Origin: Piscicola geometra
Taxonomy: Eukaryota > Annelida > Clitellata > Hirudinida > Piscicolidae
Direction of reading: 5' to 3'
NCBI GenBank assembly: GCA_943735955.1
Contig: OX030955.1
Coordinates: forward strand, 10,550,647 to 10,614,646
DNA: 64,000 nucleotides
The translations under genes were made by a program, and so were the position numbers. Below, piece after piece: positions 1-9,476 of the stretch (positions within the stretch are counted from its first letter, which is position 1; each line of letters begins with the position of its first letter). The notes beneath the pieces were generated by a model. The model did not search any database and was not told the origin of the DNA. It worked only from the letters and a program-made list of their open reading frames with translations.

Positions 1-253
1 CCTACATGTTGTACATCCCGCCTGAAATTTCCACCATGTATTTGTTATTTATTTTTGCACTTAAGTTGCCACCAACCGTCTTGCCGTTGCAACTTGCAAA
101 AAGCTCCATATCGCTGAGAGAATAATACATTCTAGAAGAAAAACAGTTAATTAACGAAAAATGAATGCATTACAAAAAATTGCTGATCAACTAACTATCT
201 AATTAACCCGAGCTCTTTTTCGTATAGCAAAAGTTGAAAAGAGAAAATAAAAA
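1..253. repeat. Partial 5S spacer at the left edge
   Basis: This is the right-hand 253 bp of a 283-bp spacer; the window opens about 30 bp into it. The sequence up to about 2770 recurs at about 3610-6379, an offset of 3609 bp (nine units), including the unusual 'gttgaaaag' form at 233-240 (also at 3842). Confidence 0.95.
237..253 (-). terminator. Pol III terminator with backup T-runs (copy 1 shown)
   Basis: Reading the minus strand out of the gene, T5 follows the last RNA base (249-253), then T4 (244-247) and another T4 (237-240), with a further T-run in most copies about 5 nt beyond. Pol III stops at runs of four or more T, so readthrough of the first run would be caught. The arrangement is conserved in essentially all copies; the first run is altered only at copy 65. 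Confidence 0.85.
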
Positions 254-371
254 GTCTACGGCACCCGGTATTCCCAGGCGGTCACCCATCCAAGTACTAA
301 CCGGGCTCGACGTTGCTTAACTTCGGTGATCGGACGAGAACCGGTGCTTTCAACGTGATATGGCCGTAGAC
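254..371 (-). rRNA. 5S ribosomal RNA, copy 1 (reference copy)
   Basis: This is a 118-nt 5S rRNA gene, whose product is the small RNA of the large ribosomal subunit (central protuberance), normally bound by uL18 and uL5 before assembly. The RNA begins GUCUACGG and ends CCGUAGAC; these ends pair perfectly as helix I. The internal control region is recognisable: A box near RNA 48-63 (GAAGTTAAGCAACGTC), intermediate element near 67-72, and C box near 79-96 (CTTGGATGGGTGACCGCC). Helix IV closes with G85-G86 against C91-C92 around a GUGA tetraloop at 87-90. The gene is followed directly by T5. The left-hand member of a 401-bp repeat, it matches the array consensus. Type and strand are certain; expression is inferred. 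Confidence 0.98.
276..324 (-). promoter_or_regulatory. Internal control region of 5S gene (copy 1 shown)
   Basis: RNA positions 48-96 of copy 1 hold the A box, intermediate element and C box expected of a Pol III type 1 promoter, the binding site of TFIIIA. The same region is present in every copy. Recurrent changes that fall in it are G51A or G51U (A box), C91U and C92U (C box), C57A, C60U, G75C, and the A-box rearrangement of copies 130, 138 and 145. Box limits are assigned by analogy with the known animal 5S promoter. Confidence 0.85.
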
Positions 372-391
372 ATTGAAAGTGAGATAAAAGA
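372..391 (-). promoter_or_regulatory. Conserved 5' flank of 5S gene, -1 to -20 (copy 1 shown)
   Basis: The 20 bp upstream of the RNA start is largely constant (plus strand attgaaagtgagataaaaga), and minus-strand reading gives a T/A-rich stretch CTTTTAT at about -19 to -13 that could serve as a TATA-like TFIIIB contact. The next bases, about -20 to -31, are among the most variable in the unit (atgctttt, atactttt, aagctttt, atgtttatc and others). A promoter role is inferred from position only. Confidence 0.4.
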
Positions 392-654
392 TGTTTTTGA
401 GCCTTCATGTTGTACATCCCGCCTGAAATGTCCACCATGTATTTGTTATTCATTTTTGCACTTGAGTTGCCACTAACCGTCTTGCCGTTGCAACTTGCAA
501 AAAGCTCCATATCGCTGAGAGAATAATACATTCTAAAAGAAAAACAGTTAATTAACGAAAAATGAATGCATTACAAAAAATTGCTGATCAACTAACTATC
601 TAATTAACCCGAGCTCTTTTTCGTATAGCAAAAATTGAAAAGAGAAAATAAAAA

Positions 655-772
655 GTCTACGGCACCCGGTATTCCCAGGCAGTCACCCATCCAAGTACTA
701 ACCGGGCTCGACGTTGCTTAATTTCGGTGATCGGACGAGAACCGGTGCTTTCAACGTGATATGGCCGTAGAC
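655..772 (-). rRNA. 5S rRNA, copy 2 (class B)
   Basis: C92U and G51A relative to consensus. C92U turns the G85-C92 pair of helix IV into G-U, so structure is kept; G51A lies in the A box. Confidence 0.96.
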
Positions 773-1055
773 ATTGAAAGTGAGATAAAAGATGCTTTTG
801 AGCCTACATGTTGTACATCCCGCCTGAAATTTCCACCATGTATTTGTTATTTATTTTTGCACTTAAGTTGCCACCAACCGTCTTGCCGTTGCAACTTGCA
901 AAAAGCTCCATATCGCTGAGAGAATAATACATTCTAGAAGAAAAACAGTTAATTAACGAAAAATGAATGCATTACAAAAAATTGCTGATCAACTAACTAT
1001 CTAATTAACCCGAGCTCTTTTTCGTATAGCAAAAATTGAAAAGAGAAAATAAAAA

Positions 1056-1173
1056 GTCTACGGCACCCGGTATTCCCAGGCGATCACCCATCCAAGTACT
1101 AACCGGGCTCGACGTTGCTTAACTTCGGTGATCGGACGAGAACCGGTGCTTTCAACGTGATATGGCCGTAGAC
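1056..1173 (-). rRNA. 5S rRNA, copy 3 (C91U)
   Basis: C91U turns the helix IV closing pair G86-C91 into G-U. A box is consensus. Confidence 0.96.
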
Positions 1174-1456
1174 ATTGAAAGTGAGATAAAAGATACTTTT
1201 GAGCCTACATGTTGTACATCCCGCCTGAAATGTCCACCATGTATTTGTTATTTATTTTTGCACTTAAGTTGCCACCAACCGTCTTGCCGTTGCAACTTGC
1301 AAAAAGCTCCATATCGCTGAGAGAATAATACATTCTAGAAGAAAAACAGTTAATTAACGAAAAATGAATGCATTACAAAAAATTGCTGATCAACTAACTA
1401 TCTAATTAACCCGAGCTCTTTTTCGTATAGCAAAAATTGAAAAGAGAAAATAAAAA

Positions 1457-1574
1457 GTCTACGGCACCCGGTATTCCCAGGCAGTCACCCATCCAAGTAC
1501 TAACCGGGCTCGACGTTGCTTAATTTCGGTGATCGGACGAGAACCGGTGCTTTCAACGTGATATGGCCGTAGAC
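1457..1574 (-). rRNA. 5S rRNA, copy 4 (class B)
   Basis: C92U plus G51A. Confidence 0.96.
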
Positions 1575-1857
1575 ATTGAAAGTGAGATAAAAGATGCTTT
1601 TGAGCCTACATGTTGTACATCCCGCCTGAAATTTCCACCATGTATTTGTTATTTATTTTTGCACTTAAGTTGCCACCAACCGTCTTGCCGTTGCAACTTG
1701 CAAAAAGCTCCATATCGCTGAGAGAATAATACATTCTAGAAGAAAAACAGTTAATTAACGAAAAATGAATGCATTACAAAAAATTGCTGATCAACTAACT
1801 ATCTAATTAACCCGAGCTCTTTTTCGTATAGCAAAAATTGAAAAGAGAAAATAAAAA

Positions 1858-1975
1858 GTCTACGGCACCCGGTATTCCCAGGCGATCACCCATCCAAGTA
1901 CTAACCGGGCTCGACGTTGCTTAACTTCGGTGATCGGACGAGAACCGGTGCTTTCAACGTGATATGGCCGTAGAC
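1858..1975 (-). rRNA. 5S rRNA, copy 5 (C91U)
   Basis: C91U only; otherwise consensus. Confidence 0.96.
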
Positions 1976-2006
1976 ATTGAAAGTGAGATAAAAGATACTT
2001 TTGAGC

Positions 2007-2135
2007 CTACATGTTGTACATCCCGCCTGAAATGTCCACCATGTATTTGTTATTTATTTTTGCACTTAAGTTGCCACCAACCGTCTTGCCGTTGCAACTT
2101 GCAAAAAGCTCCATATCGCTGAGAGAATAATACAT
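2007..2135 (-). other. 42-codon reading frame in spacer behind an acceptor-like sequence (unproven)
   Basis: On the minus strand the spacer reads a T/C-rich tract ending in TAG, then AATG opening a 42-codon frame (starting MYYSLSDMELFASCNG) closed by TAG at 2007-2009. The tract TTAATTAACTG plus TTTTTCTTCTAG resembles a branch point, polypyrimidine tract and AG of a 3' splice site. The frame exists in most spacers. Differences between copies are mainly amino-acid changing (D/E, S/C, L/F, A/S, G/S, E/K, Y/N, Y/C), and the 'ctaccg' spacer form introduces a TAG at codon 11. That pattern argues against a protein under selection. It may be a captured exon fragment or chance. I do not recognise the peptide. 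Confidence 0.2.
2056..2100 (+). other. Sm-site-like ATTTTTG followed by 7-bp hairpin (candidate)
   Basis: On the plus strand ATTTTTG (2056-2062) is followed by AAGTTGC (2068-2074) and its exact complement GCAACTT (2094-2100), with a 19-nt loop. An AU4-6G site followed by a stem-loop is the usual 3' end of spliced-leader and other Sm-class snRNAs, which are linked to 5S genes in several eukaryotes. No convincing 5' part, cap-proximal exon or promoter was found, so this may be coincidence in AT-rich DNA. Confidence 0.15.
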
Positions 2136-2258
2136 TCTAGAAGAAAAACAGTTAATTAACGAAAAATGAATGCATTACAAAAAATTGCTGATCAACTAAC
2201 TATCTAATTAACCCGAGCTCTTTTTCGTATAGCAAAAATTGAAAAGAGAAAATAAAAA

Positions 2259-2376
2259 GTCTACGGCACCCGGTATTCCCAGGCGGTCACCCATCCAAGT
2301 ACTAACCGGGCTCGACGTTGCTTAACTTCGGTGATCGGACGAGAACCGGTGCTTTCAACGTGATATGGCCGTAGAC
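2259..2376 (-). rRNA. 5S rRNA, copy 6
   Basis: Consensus gene; right spacer has the 'gcactaaag' form. Confidence 0.97.
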
Positions 2377-2659
2377 ATTGAAAGTGAGATAAAAGATGCT
2401 TTTGAGCCTACATGTTGTACATCCCGCCTGAAATGTCCACCATGTATTTGTTATTTATTTTTGCACTAAAGTTGCCACCAACCGTCTTGCCGTTGCAACT
2501 TGCAAAAAGCTCCATATCGCTGAGAGAATAATACATTCTAAAAGAAAAACAGTTAATTAACGAAAAATGAATGCATTACAAAAAATTGCTGATCAACTAA
2601 CTATCTAATTAACCCGAGCTCTTTTTCGTATAGCAAAAATTGAAAAGAGAAAATAAAAA

Positions 2660-2777
2660 GTCTACGGCACCCGGTATTCCCAGGCAGTCACCCATCCAAG
2701 TACTAACCGGGCTCGACGTTGCTTAATTTCGGTGATCGGACGAGAACCGGTGCTTTCAACGTGATATGGCCGTAGAC
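2660..2777 (-). rRNA. 5S rRNA, copy 7 (class B)
   Basis: C92U plus G51A. The right spacer carries a private 'gaatactacattc' change. Confidence 0.96.
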
Positions 2778-3060
2778 ATTGAAAGTGAGATAAAAGATGC
2801 TTTTGAGCCTACATGTTGTACATCCCGCCTGAAATGTCCACCATGTATTTGTTATTTATTTTTGCACTTAAGTTGCCACCAACCGTCTTGCCGTTGCAAC
2901 TTGCAAAAAGCTCCATATCGCTGAGAGAATACTACATTCTAGAAGAAAAACAGTTAATTAACGAAAAATGAATGCATTACAAAAAATTGCTGATCAACTA
3001 ACTATCTAATTAACCCGAGCTCTTTTTCGTATAGCAAAAATTGAAAAGAGAAAATAAAAA

Positions 3061-3178
3061 GTCTACGGCACCCGGTATTCCCAGGCGGTCACCCATCCAA
3101 GTACTAACCGGGCTCGACGTTGCTTAACTTCGGTGATCGGACGAGAACCGGTGCTTTCAACGTGATATGGCCGTAGAC
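3061..3178 (-). rRNA. 5S rRNA, copy 8
   Basis: Consensus gene; the right spacer has 'ccttcatg', which removes the spacer stop codon seen in most units. Confidence 0.97.
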
Positions 3179-3461
3179 ATTGAAAGTGAGATAAAAGATG
3201 TTTTTGAGCCTTCATGTTGTACATCCCGCCTGAAATGTCCACCATGTATTTGTTATTCATTTTTGCACTTAAGTTGCCACCAACCGTCTTGCCGTTGCAA
3301 CTTGCAAAAAGCTCCATATCGCTGAGAGAATAATACATTCTAAAAGAAAAACAGTTAATTAACGAAAAATGAATGCATTACAAAAAATTGCTGATCAACT
3401 AACTATCTAATTAACCCGAGCTCTTTTTCGTATAGCAAAAATTGAAAAGAGAAAATAAAAA

Positions 3462-3579
3462 GTCTACGGCACCCGGTATTCCCAGGCAGTCACCCATCCA
3501 AGTACTAACCGGGCTCGACGTTGCTTAATTTCGGTGATCGGACGAGAACCGGTGCTTTCAACGTGATATGGCCGTAGAC
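3462..3579 (-). rRNA. 5S rRNA, copy 9 (class B)
   Basis: C92U plus G51A. Confidence 0.96.
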
Positions 3580-3862
3580 ATTGAAAGTGAGATAAAAGAT
3601 GCTTTTGAGCCTACATGTTGTACATCCCGCCTGAAATTTCCACCATGTATTTGTTATTTATTTTTGCACTTAAGTTGCCACCAACCGTCTTGCCGTTGCA
3701 ACTTGCAAAAAGCTCCATATCGCTGAGAGAATAATACATTCTAGAAGAAAAACAGTTAATTAACGAAAAATGAATGCATTACAAAAAATTGCTGATCAAC
3801 TAACTATCTAATTAACCCGAGCTCTTTTTCGTATAGCAAAAGTTGAAAAGAGAAAATAAAAA

Positions 3863-3980
3863 GTCTACGGCACCCGGTATTCCCAGGCGGTCACCCATCC
3901 AAGTACTAACCGGGCTCGACGTTGCTTAACTTCGGTGATCGGACGAGAACCGGTGCTTTCAACGTGATATGGCCGTAGAC
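3863..3980 (-). rRNA. 5S rRNA, copy 10
   Basis: Consensus; nine-unit repeat of copy 1 with identical flanks. Confidence 0.97.
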
Positions 3981-4263
3981 ATTGAAAGTGAGATAAAAGA
4001 TGTTTTTGAGCCTTCATGTTGTACATCCCGCCTGAAATGTCCACCATGTATTTGTTATTCATTTTTGCACTTGAGTTGCCACTAACCGTCTTGCCGTTGC
4101 AACTTGCAAAAAGCTCCATATCGCTGAGAGAATAATACATTCTAAAAGAAAAACAGTTAATTAACGAAAAATGAATGCATTACAAAAAATTGCTGATCAA
4201 CTAACTATCTAATTAACCCGAGCTCTTTTTCGTATAGCAAAAATTGAAAAGAGAAAATAAAAA

Positions 4264-4381
4264 GTCTACGGCACCCGGTATTCCCAGGCAGTCACCCATC
4301 CAAGTACTAACCGGGCTCGACGTTGCTTAATTTCGGTGATCGGACGAGAACCGGTGCTTTCAACGTGATATGGCCGTAGAC
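4264..4381 (-). rRNA. 5S rRNA, copy 11 (class B)
   Basis: C92U plus G51A. Confidence 0.96.
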
Positions 4382-4664
4382 ATTGAAAGTGAGATAAAAG
4401 ATGCTTTTGAGCCTACATGTTGTACATCCCGCCTGAAATTTCCACCATGTATTTGTTATTTATTTTTGCACTTAAGTTGCCACCAACCGTCTTGCCGTTG
4501 CAACTTGCAAAAAGCTCCATATCGCTGAGAGAATAATACATTCTAGAAGAAAAACAGTTAATTAACGAAAAATGAATGCATTACAAAAAATTGCTGATCA
4601 ACTAACTATCTAATTAACCCGAGCTCTTTTTCGTATAGCAAAAATTGAAAAGAGAAAATAAAAA

Positions 4665-4782
4665 GTCTACGGCACCCGGTATTCCCAGGCGATCACCCAT
4701 CCAAGTACTAACCGGGCTCGACGTTGCTTAACTTCGGTGATCGGACGAGAACCGGTGCTTTCAACGTGATATGGCCGTAGAC
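4665..4782 (-). rRNA. 5S rRNA, copy 12 (C91U)
   Basis: C91U only. Confidence 0.96.
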
Positions 4783-5065
4783 ATTGAAAGTGAGATAAAA
4801 GATACTTTTGAGCCTACATGTTGTACATCCCGCCTGAAATGTCCACCATGTATTTGTTATTTATTTTTGCACTTAAGTTGCCACCAACCGTCTTGCCGTT
4901 GCAACTTGCAAAAAGCTCCATATCGCTGAGAGAATAATACATTCTAGAAGAAAAACAGTTAATTAACGAAAAATGAATGCATTACAAAAAATTGCTGATC
5001 AACTAACTATCTAATTAACCCGAGCTCTTTTTCGTATAGCAAAAATTGAAAAGAGAAAATAAAAA

Positions 5066-5183
5066 GTCTACGGCACCCGGTATTCCCAGGCAGTCACCCA
5101 TCCAAGTACTAACCGGGCTCGACGTTGCTTAATTTCGGTGATCGGACGAGAACCGGTGCTTTCAACGTGATATGGCCGTAGAC
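5066..5183 (-). rRNA. 5S rRNA, copy 13 (class B)
   Basis: C92U plus G51A. Confidence 0.96.
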
Positions 5184-5466
5184 ATTGAAAGTGAGATAAA
5201 AGATGCTTTTGAGCCTACATGTTGTACATCCCGCCTGAAATTTCCACCATGTATTTGTTATTTATTTTTGCACTTAAGTTGCCACCAACCGTCTTGCCGT
5301 TGCAACTTGCAAAAAGCTCCATATCGCTGAGAGAATAATACATTCTAGAAGAAAAACAGTTAATTAACGAAAAATGAATGCATTACAAAAAATTGCTGAT
5401 CAACTAACTATCTAATTAACCCGAGCTCTTTTTCGTATAGCAAAAATTGAAAAGAGAAAATAAAAA

Positions 5467-5584
5467 GTCTACGGCACCCGGTATTCCCAGGCGATCACCC
5501 ATCCAAGTACTAACCGGGCTCGACGTTGCTTAACTTCGGTGATCGGACGAGAACCGGTGCTTTCAACGTGATATGGCCGTAGAC
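5467..5584 (-). rRNA. 5S rRNA, copy 14 (C91U)
   Basis: C91U only. Confidence 0.96.
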
Positions 5585-5867
5585 ATTGAAAGTGAGATAA
5601 AAGATACTTTTGAGCCTACATGTTGTACATCCCGCCTGAAATGTCCACCATGTATTTGTTATTTATTTTTGCACTTAAGTTGCCACCAACCGTCTTGCCG
5701 TTGCAACTTGCAAAAAGCTCCATATCGCTGAGAGAATAATACATTCTAGAAGAAAAACAGTTAATTAACGAAAAATGAATGCATTACAAAAAATTGCTGA
5801 TCAACTAACTATCTAATTAACCCGAGCTCTTTTTCGTATAGCAAAAATTGAAAAGAGAAAATAAAAA

Positions 5868-5985
5868 GTCTACGGCACCCGGTATTCCCAGGCGGTCACC
5901 CATCCAAGTACTAACCGGGCTCGACGTTGCTTAACTTCGGTGATCGGACGAGAACCGGTGCTTTCAACGTGATATGGCCGTAGAC
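5868..5985 (-). rRNA. 5S rRNA, copy 15
   Basis: Consensus; right spacer 'gcactaaag'. Confidence 0.97.
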
Positions 5986-6268
5986 ATTGAAAGTGAGATA
6001 AAAGATGCTTTTGAGCCTACATGTTGTACATCCCGCCTGAAATGTCCACCATGTATTTGTTATTTATTTTTGCACTAAAGTTGCCACCAACCGTCTTGCC
6101 GTTGCAACTTGCAAAAAGCTCCATATCGCTGAGAGAATAATACATTCTAAAAGAAAAACAGTTAATTAACGAAAAATGAATGCATTACAAAAAATTGCTG
6201 ATCAACTAACTATCTAATTAACCCGAGCTCTTTTTCGTATAGCAAAAATTGAAAAGAGAAAATAAAAA

Positions 6269-6386
6269 GTCTACGGCACCCGGTATTCCCAGGCAGTCAC
6301 CCATCCAAGTACTAACCGGGCTCGACGTTGCTTAATTTCGGTGATCGGACGAGAACCGGTGCTTTCAACGTGATATGGCTGTAGAC
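6269..6386 (-). rRNA. 5S rRNA, copy 16 (class B + G7A)
   Basis: C92U, G51A and G7A; G7A puts A opposite C112 and breaks a helix I pair. Confidence 0.94.
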
Positions 6387-6669
6387 ATTGAAAGTGAGAT
6401 AAAAGATGCTTTTGAGCCTACATGTTGTACATCCCGCCTGAAATGTCCACCATGTATTTGTTATTTATTTTTGCACTTAAGTTGCCACCAACCGTCTTGC
6501 CGTTGCAACTTGCAAAAAGCTCCATATCGCTGAGAGAATAATACATTCTAGAAGAAAAACAGTTAATTAACGAAAAATGAATGCATTACAAAAAATTGCT
6601 GATCAACTAACTATCTAATTAACCCGAGCTCTTTTTCGTATAGCAAAAATTGAAAAGAGAAAATAAAAA

Positions 6670-6787
6670 GTCTACGGCACCCGGTATTCCCAGGCGGTCA
6701 CCCATCCAAGTACTAACCGGGCTCGACGTTGCTTAACTTCGGTGATCGGACGAGAACCGGTGCTTTCAACGTGATATGGCCGTAGAC
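6670..6787 (-). rRNA. 5S rRNA, copy 17
   Basis: Consensus; copies 15-16 and 17-18 are an 802-bp duplication. Confidence 0.97.
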
Positions 6788-7070
6788 ATTGAAAGTGAGA
6801 TAAAAGATGCTTTTGAGCCTACATGTTGTACATCCCGCCTGAAATGTCCACCATGTATTTGTTATTTATTTTTGCACTAAAGTTGCCACCAACCGTCTTG
6901 CCGTTGCAACTTGCAAAAAGCTCCATATCGCTGAGAGAATAATACATTCTAAAAGAAAAACAGTTAATTAACGAAAAATGAATGCATTACAAAAAATTGC
7001 TGATCAACTAACTATCTAATTAACCCGAGCTCTTTTTCGTATAGCAAAAATTGAAAAGAGAAAATAAAAA

Positions 7071-7188
7071 GTCTACGGCACCCGGTATTCCCAGGCAGTC
7101 ACCCATCCAAGTACTAACCGGGCTCGACGTTGCTTAATTTCGGTGATCGGACGAGAACCGGTGCTTTCAACGTGATATGGCTGTAGAC
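7071..7188 (-). rRNA. 5S rRNA, copy 18 (class B + G7A)
   Basis: Same changes as copy 16. Confidence 0.94.
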
Positions 7189-7471
7189 ATTGAAAGTGAG
7201 ATAAAAGATGCTTTTGAGCCTACATGTTGTACATCCCGCCTGAAATGTCCACCATGTATTTGTTATTTATTTTTGCACTTAAGTTGCCACCAACCGTCTT
7301 GCCGTTGCAACTTGCAAAAAGCTCCATATCGCTGAGAGAATAATACATTCTAGAAGAAAAACAGTTAATTAACGAAAAATGAATGCATTACAAAAAATTG
7401 CTGATCAACTAACTATCTAATTAACCCGAGCTCTTTTTCGTATAGCAAAAATTGAAAAGAGAAAATAAAAA

Positions 7472-7589
7472 GTCTACGGCACCCGGTATTCCCAGGCGGT
7501 CACCCATCCAAGTACTAACCGGGCTCGACGTTGCTTAACTTCGGTGATCGGACGAGAACCGGTGCTTTCAACGTGATATGGCCGTAGAC
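7472..7589 (-). rRNA. 5S rRNA, copy 19
   Basis: Consensus; right spacer 'gcacataag'. Confidence 0.97.
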
Positions 7590-7872
7590 ATTGAAAGTGA
7601 GATAAAAGATGCTTTTGAGCCTACATGTTGTACATCCCGCCTGAAATGTCCACCATGTATTTGTTATTTATTTTTGCACATAAGTTGCCACCAACCGTCT
7701 TGCCGTTGCAACTTGCAAAAAGCTCCATATCGCTGAGAGAATAATACATTCTAAAAGAAAAACAGTTAATTAACGAAAAATGAATGCATTACAAAAAATT
7801 GCTGATCAACTAACTATCTAATTAACCCGAGCTCTTTTTCGTATAGCAAAAATTGAAAAGAGAAAATAAAAA

Positions 7873-7990
7873 GTCTACGGCACCCGGTATTCCCAGGCAG
7901 TCACCCATCCAAGTACTAACCGGGCTCGACGTTGCTTAATTTCGGTGATCGGACGAGAACCGGTGCTTTCAACGTGATATGGCCGTAGAC
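7873..7990 (-). rRNA. 5S rRNA, copy 20 (class B)
   Basis: C92U plus G51A; right spacer has the rare 'gtatatcccg'. Confidence 0.96.
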
Positions 7991-8273
7991 ATTGAAAGTG
8001 AGATAAAAGATGCTTTTGAGCCTACATGTTGTATATCCCGCCTGAAATGTCCACCATGTATTTGTTATTTATTTTTGCACTTAAGTTGCCACCAACCGTC
8101 TTGCCGTTGCAACTTGCAAAAAGCTCCATATCGCTGAGAGAATAATACATTCTAGAAGAAAAACAGTTAATTAACGAAAAATGAATGCATTACAAAAAAT
8201 TGCTGATCAACTAACTATCTAATTAACCCGAGCTCTTTTTCGTATAGCAAAAATTGAAAAGAGAAAATAAAAA

Positions 8274-8391
8274 GTCTACGGCACCCGGTATTCCCAGGCG
8301 GTCACCCATCCAAGTACTAACCGGGCTCGACGTTGCTTAACTTCGGTGATCGGACGAGAACCGGTGCTTTCAACGTGATATGGCCGTAGAC
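8274..8391 (-). rRNA. 5S rRNA, copy 21
   Basis: Consensus; right spacer has 'gcagcttgc', which keeps the spacer hairpin through a G-U pair on the plus strand. Confidence 0.97.
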
Positions 8392-8674
8392 ATTGAAAGT
8401 GAGATAAAAGATTCTTTTGAGCCTACATGTTGTACATCCCGCCTGAAATGTCCACCATGTATTTGTTATTTATTTTTGCACTTAAGTTGCCACCAACCGT
8501 CTTGCCGTTGCAGCTTGCAAAAAGCTCCATATCGCTGAGAGAATAATACATTCTAGAAGAAAAACAGTTAATTAACGAAAAATGAATGCATTACAAAAAA
8601 TTGCTGATCAACTAACTATCTAATTAACCCGAGCTCTTTTTCGTATAGCAAAAATTGAAAAGAGAAAATAAAAA

Positions 8675-8792
8675 GTCTACGGCACCCGGTATTCCCAGGC
8701 GGTCACCCATCCAAGTACTAACCGGGCTCGACGTTGCTTAACTTCGGTGATCGGACGAGAACCGGTGCTTTCAACGTGATATGGCCGTAGAC
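8675..8792 (-). rRNA. 5S rRNA, copy 22
   Basis: Consensus; right spacer 'aagaagcttttg', 'gcacataag'. Confidence 0.97.
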
Positions 8793-9075
8793 ATTGAAAG
8801 TGAGATAAAAGAAGCTTTTGAGCCTACATGTTGTACATCCCGCCTGAAATGTCCACCATGTATTTGTTATTTATTTTTGCACATAAGTTGCCACCAACCG
8901 TCTTGCCGTTGCAACTTGCAAAAAGCTCCATATCGCTGAGAGAATAATTCATTCTAAAAGAAAAACAGTTAATTAACGAAAAATGAATGCATTACAAAAA
9001 ATTGCTGATCAACTAACTATCTAATTAACCCGAGCTCTTTTTCGTATAGCAAAAATTGAAAAGAGAAAATAAAAA

Positions 9076-9193
9076 GTCTACGGCACCCGGTATTCCCAGG
9101 CGGTCACCCATCCAAGTACTAACCGGGCTCGACGTTGCTTAACTTCGGTGATCGGACGAGAACCGGTGCTTTCAACGTGATATGGCCGTAGAC
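9076..9193 (-). rRNA. 5S rRNA, copy 23
   Basis: Consensus; first member of a 1203-bp duplicated trio. Confidence 0.97.
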
Positions 9194-9476
9194 ATTGAAA
9201 GTGAGATAAAAGATGCTTTTGAGCCTACATGTTGTACATCCCGCCTGAAATTTCCACCATGTATTTGTTATTTATTTTTGCACTTAAGTTGCCACCAACC
9301 GTCTTGCCGTTGCAACTTGCAAAAAGCTCCATATCGCTGAGAGAATAATACATTCTAGAAGAAAAACAGTTAATTAACGAAAAATGAATGCATTACAAAA
9401 AATTGCTGATCAACTAACTATCTAATTAACCCGAGCTCTTTTTCGTATAGCAAAAATTGAAAAGAGAAAATAAAAA

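Larger units (their letters stand above)
1976..2258. repeat. Non-transcribed spacer, representative 283-bp unit
   Basis: This spacer between copies 5 and 6 is a typical example. The left part (about 1976-2140), which lies upstream of the gene at 1858-1975, carries most of the sequence differences between copies. The right part (about 2143-2258), just downstream of the gene at 2259, is almost invariant through the array. Contained small palindromes are GTTAATTAAC (2151-2160), AATGCATT (2169-2176) and TGATCA. Candidate elements inside it are listed separately. No second established RNA gene was recognised in it. Confidence 0.9.
1..6379. repeat. Nine-copy higher-order repeat, 3609 bp, about 1.8 units
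   Basis: The segment 1-2770 recurs at 3610-6379 with the same order of gene classes: consensus, B, C91U, B, C91U, consensus, B. Shared private markers include 'gttgaaaag' left of copies 1 and 10, the 'ccttcatg' spacer form right of copies 1 and 10, and 'gcactaaag' right of copies 6 and 15. Copy 7 and copy 16 then differ (G7A in copy 16). Confidence 0.8.

Noticed and set aside
372..384. Splice-donor-like AAAGTGAGA on the plus strand next to each gene
   Set aside because: It resembles a 5' splice site, but any upstream exon would be antisense 5S rRNA, and nothing else supports a spliced plus-strand transcript.
256..531. 91-codon open reading frame on the minus strand (also 3063-3338 and 3865-4140)
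   Set aside because: It runs from the spacer straight into the 5S gene and ends on the TAG near the 5S 3' end. It is open only because 'ccttcatg' replaces the usual 'cctacatg', which removes a stop. Most units lack it, and more than a third of it is 5S rRNA read as protein.
2151..2176. Palindromes GTTAATTAAC and AATGCATT as protein-binding or origin sites
   Set aside because: Short AT-rich palindromes are common by chance and their invariance is shared by the whole surrounding block. Several units carry AATTCATT without other effect.
2200..2216. Resemblance of minus-strand GGGTTAATTAG to the nematode SL1 leader start
   Set aside because: Only about ten bases are similar, with no splice donor at the right distance and the next Sm-like motif too close for a normal spliced-leader RNA. 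Chance in AT-rich sequence is sufficient.
1976..2258. tRNA, U6 or other snRNA gene in the spacer
   Set aside because: No tRNA B box (GGTTCGANNCC type), cloverleaf or recognisable U1, U2, U4, U5 or U6 core was found on either strand.
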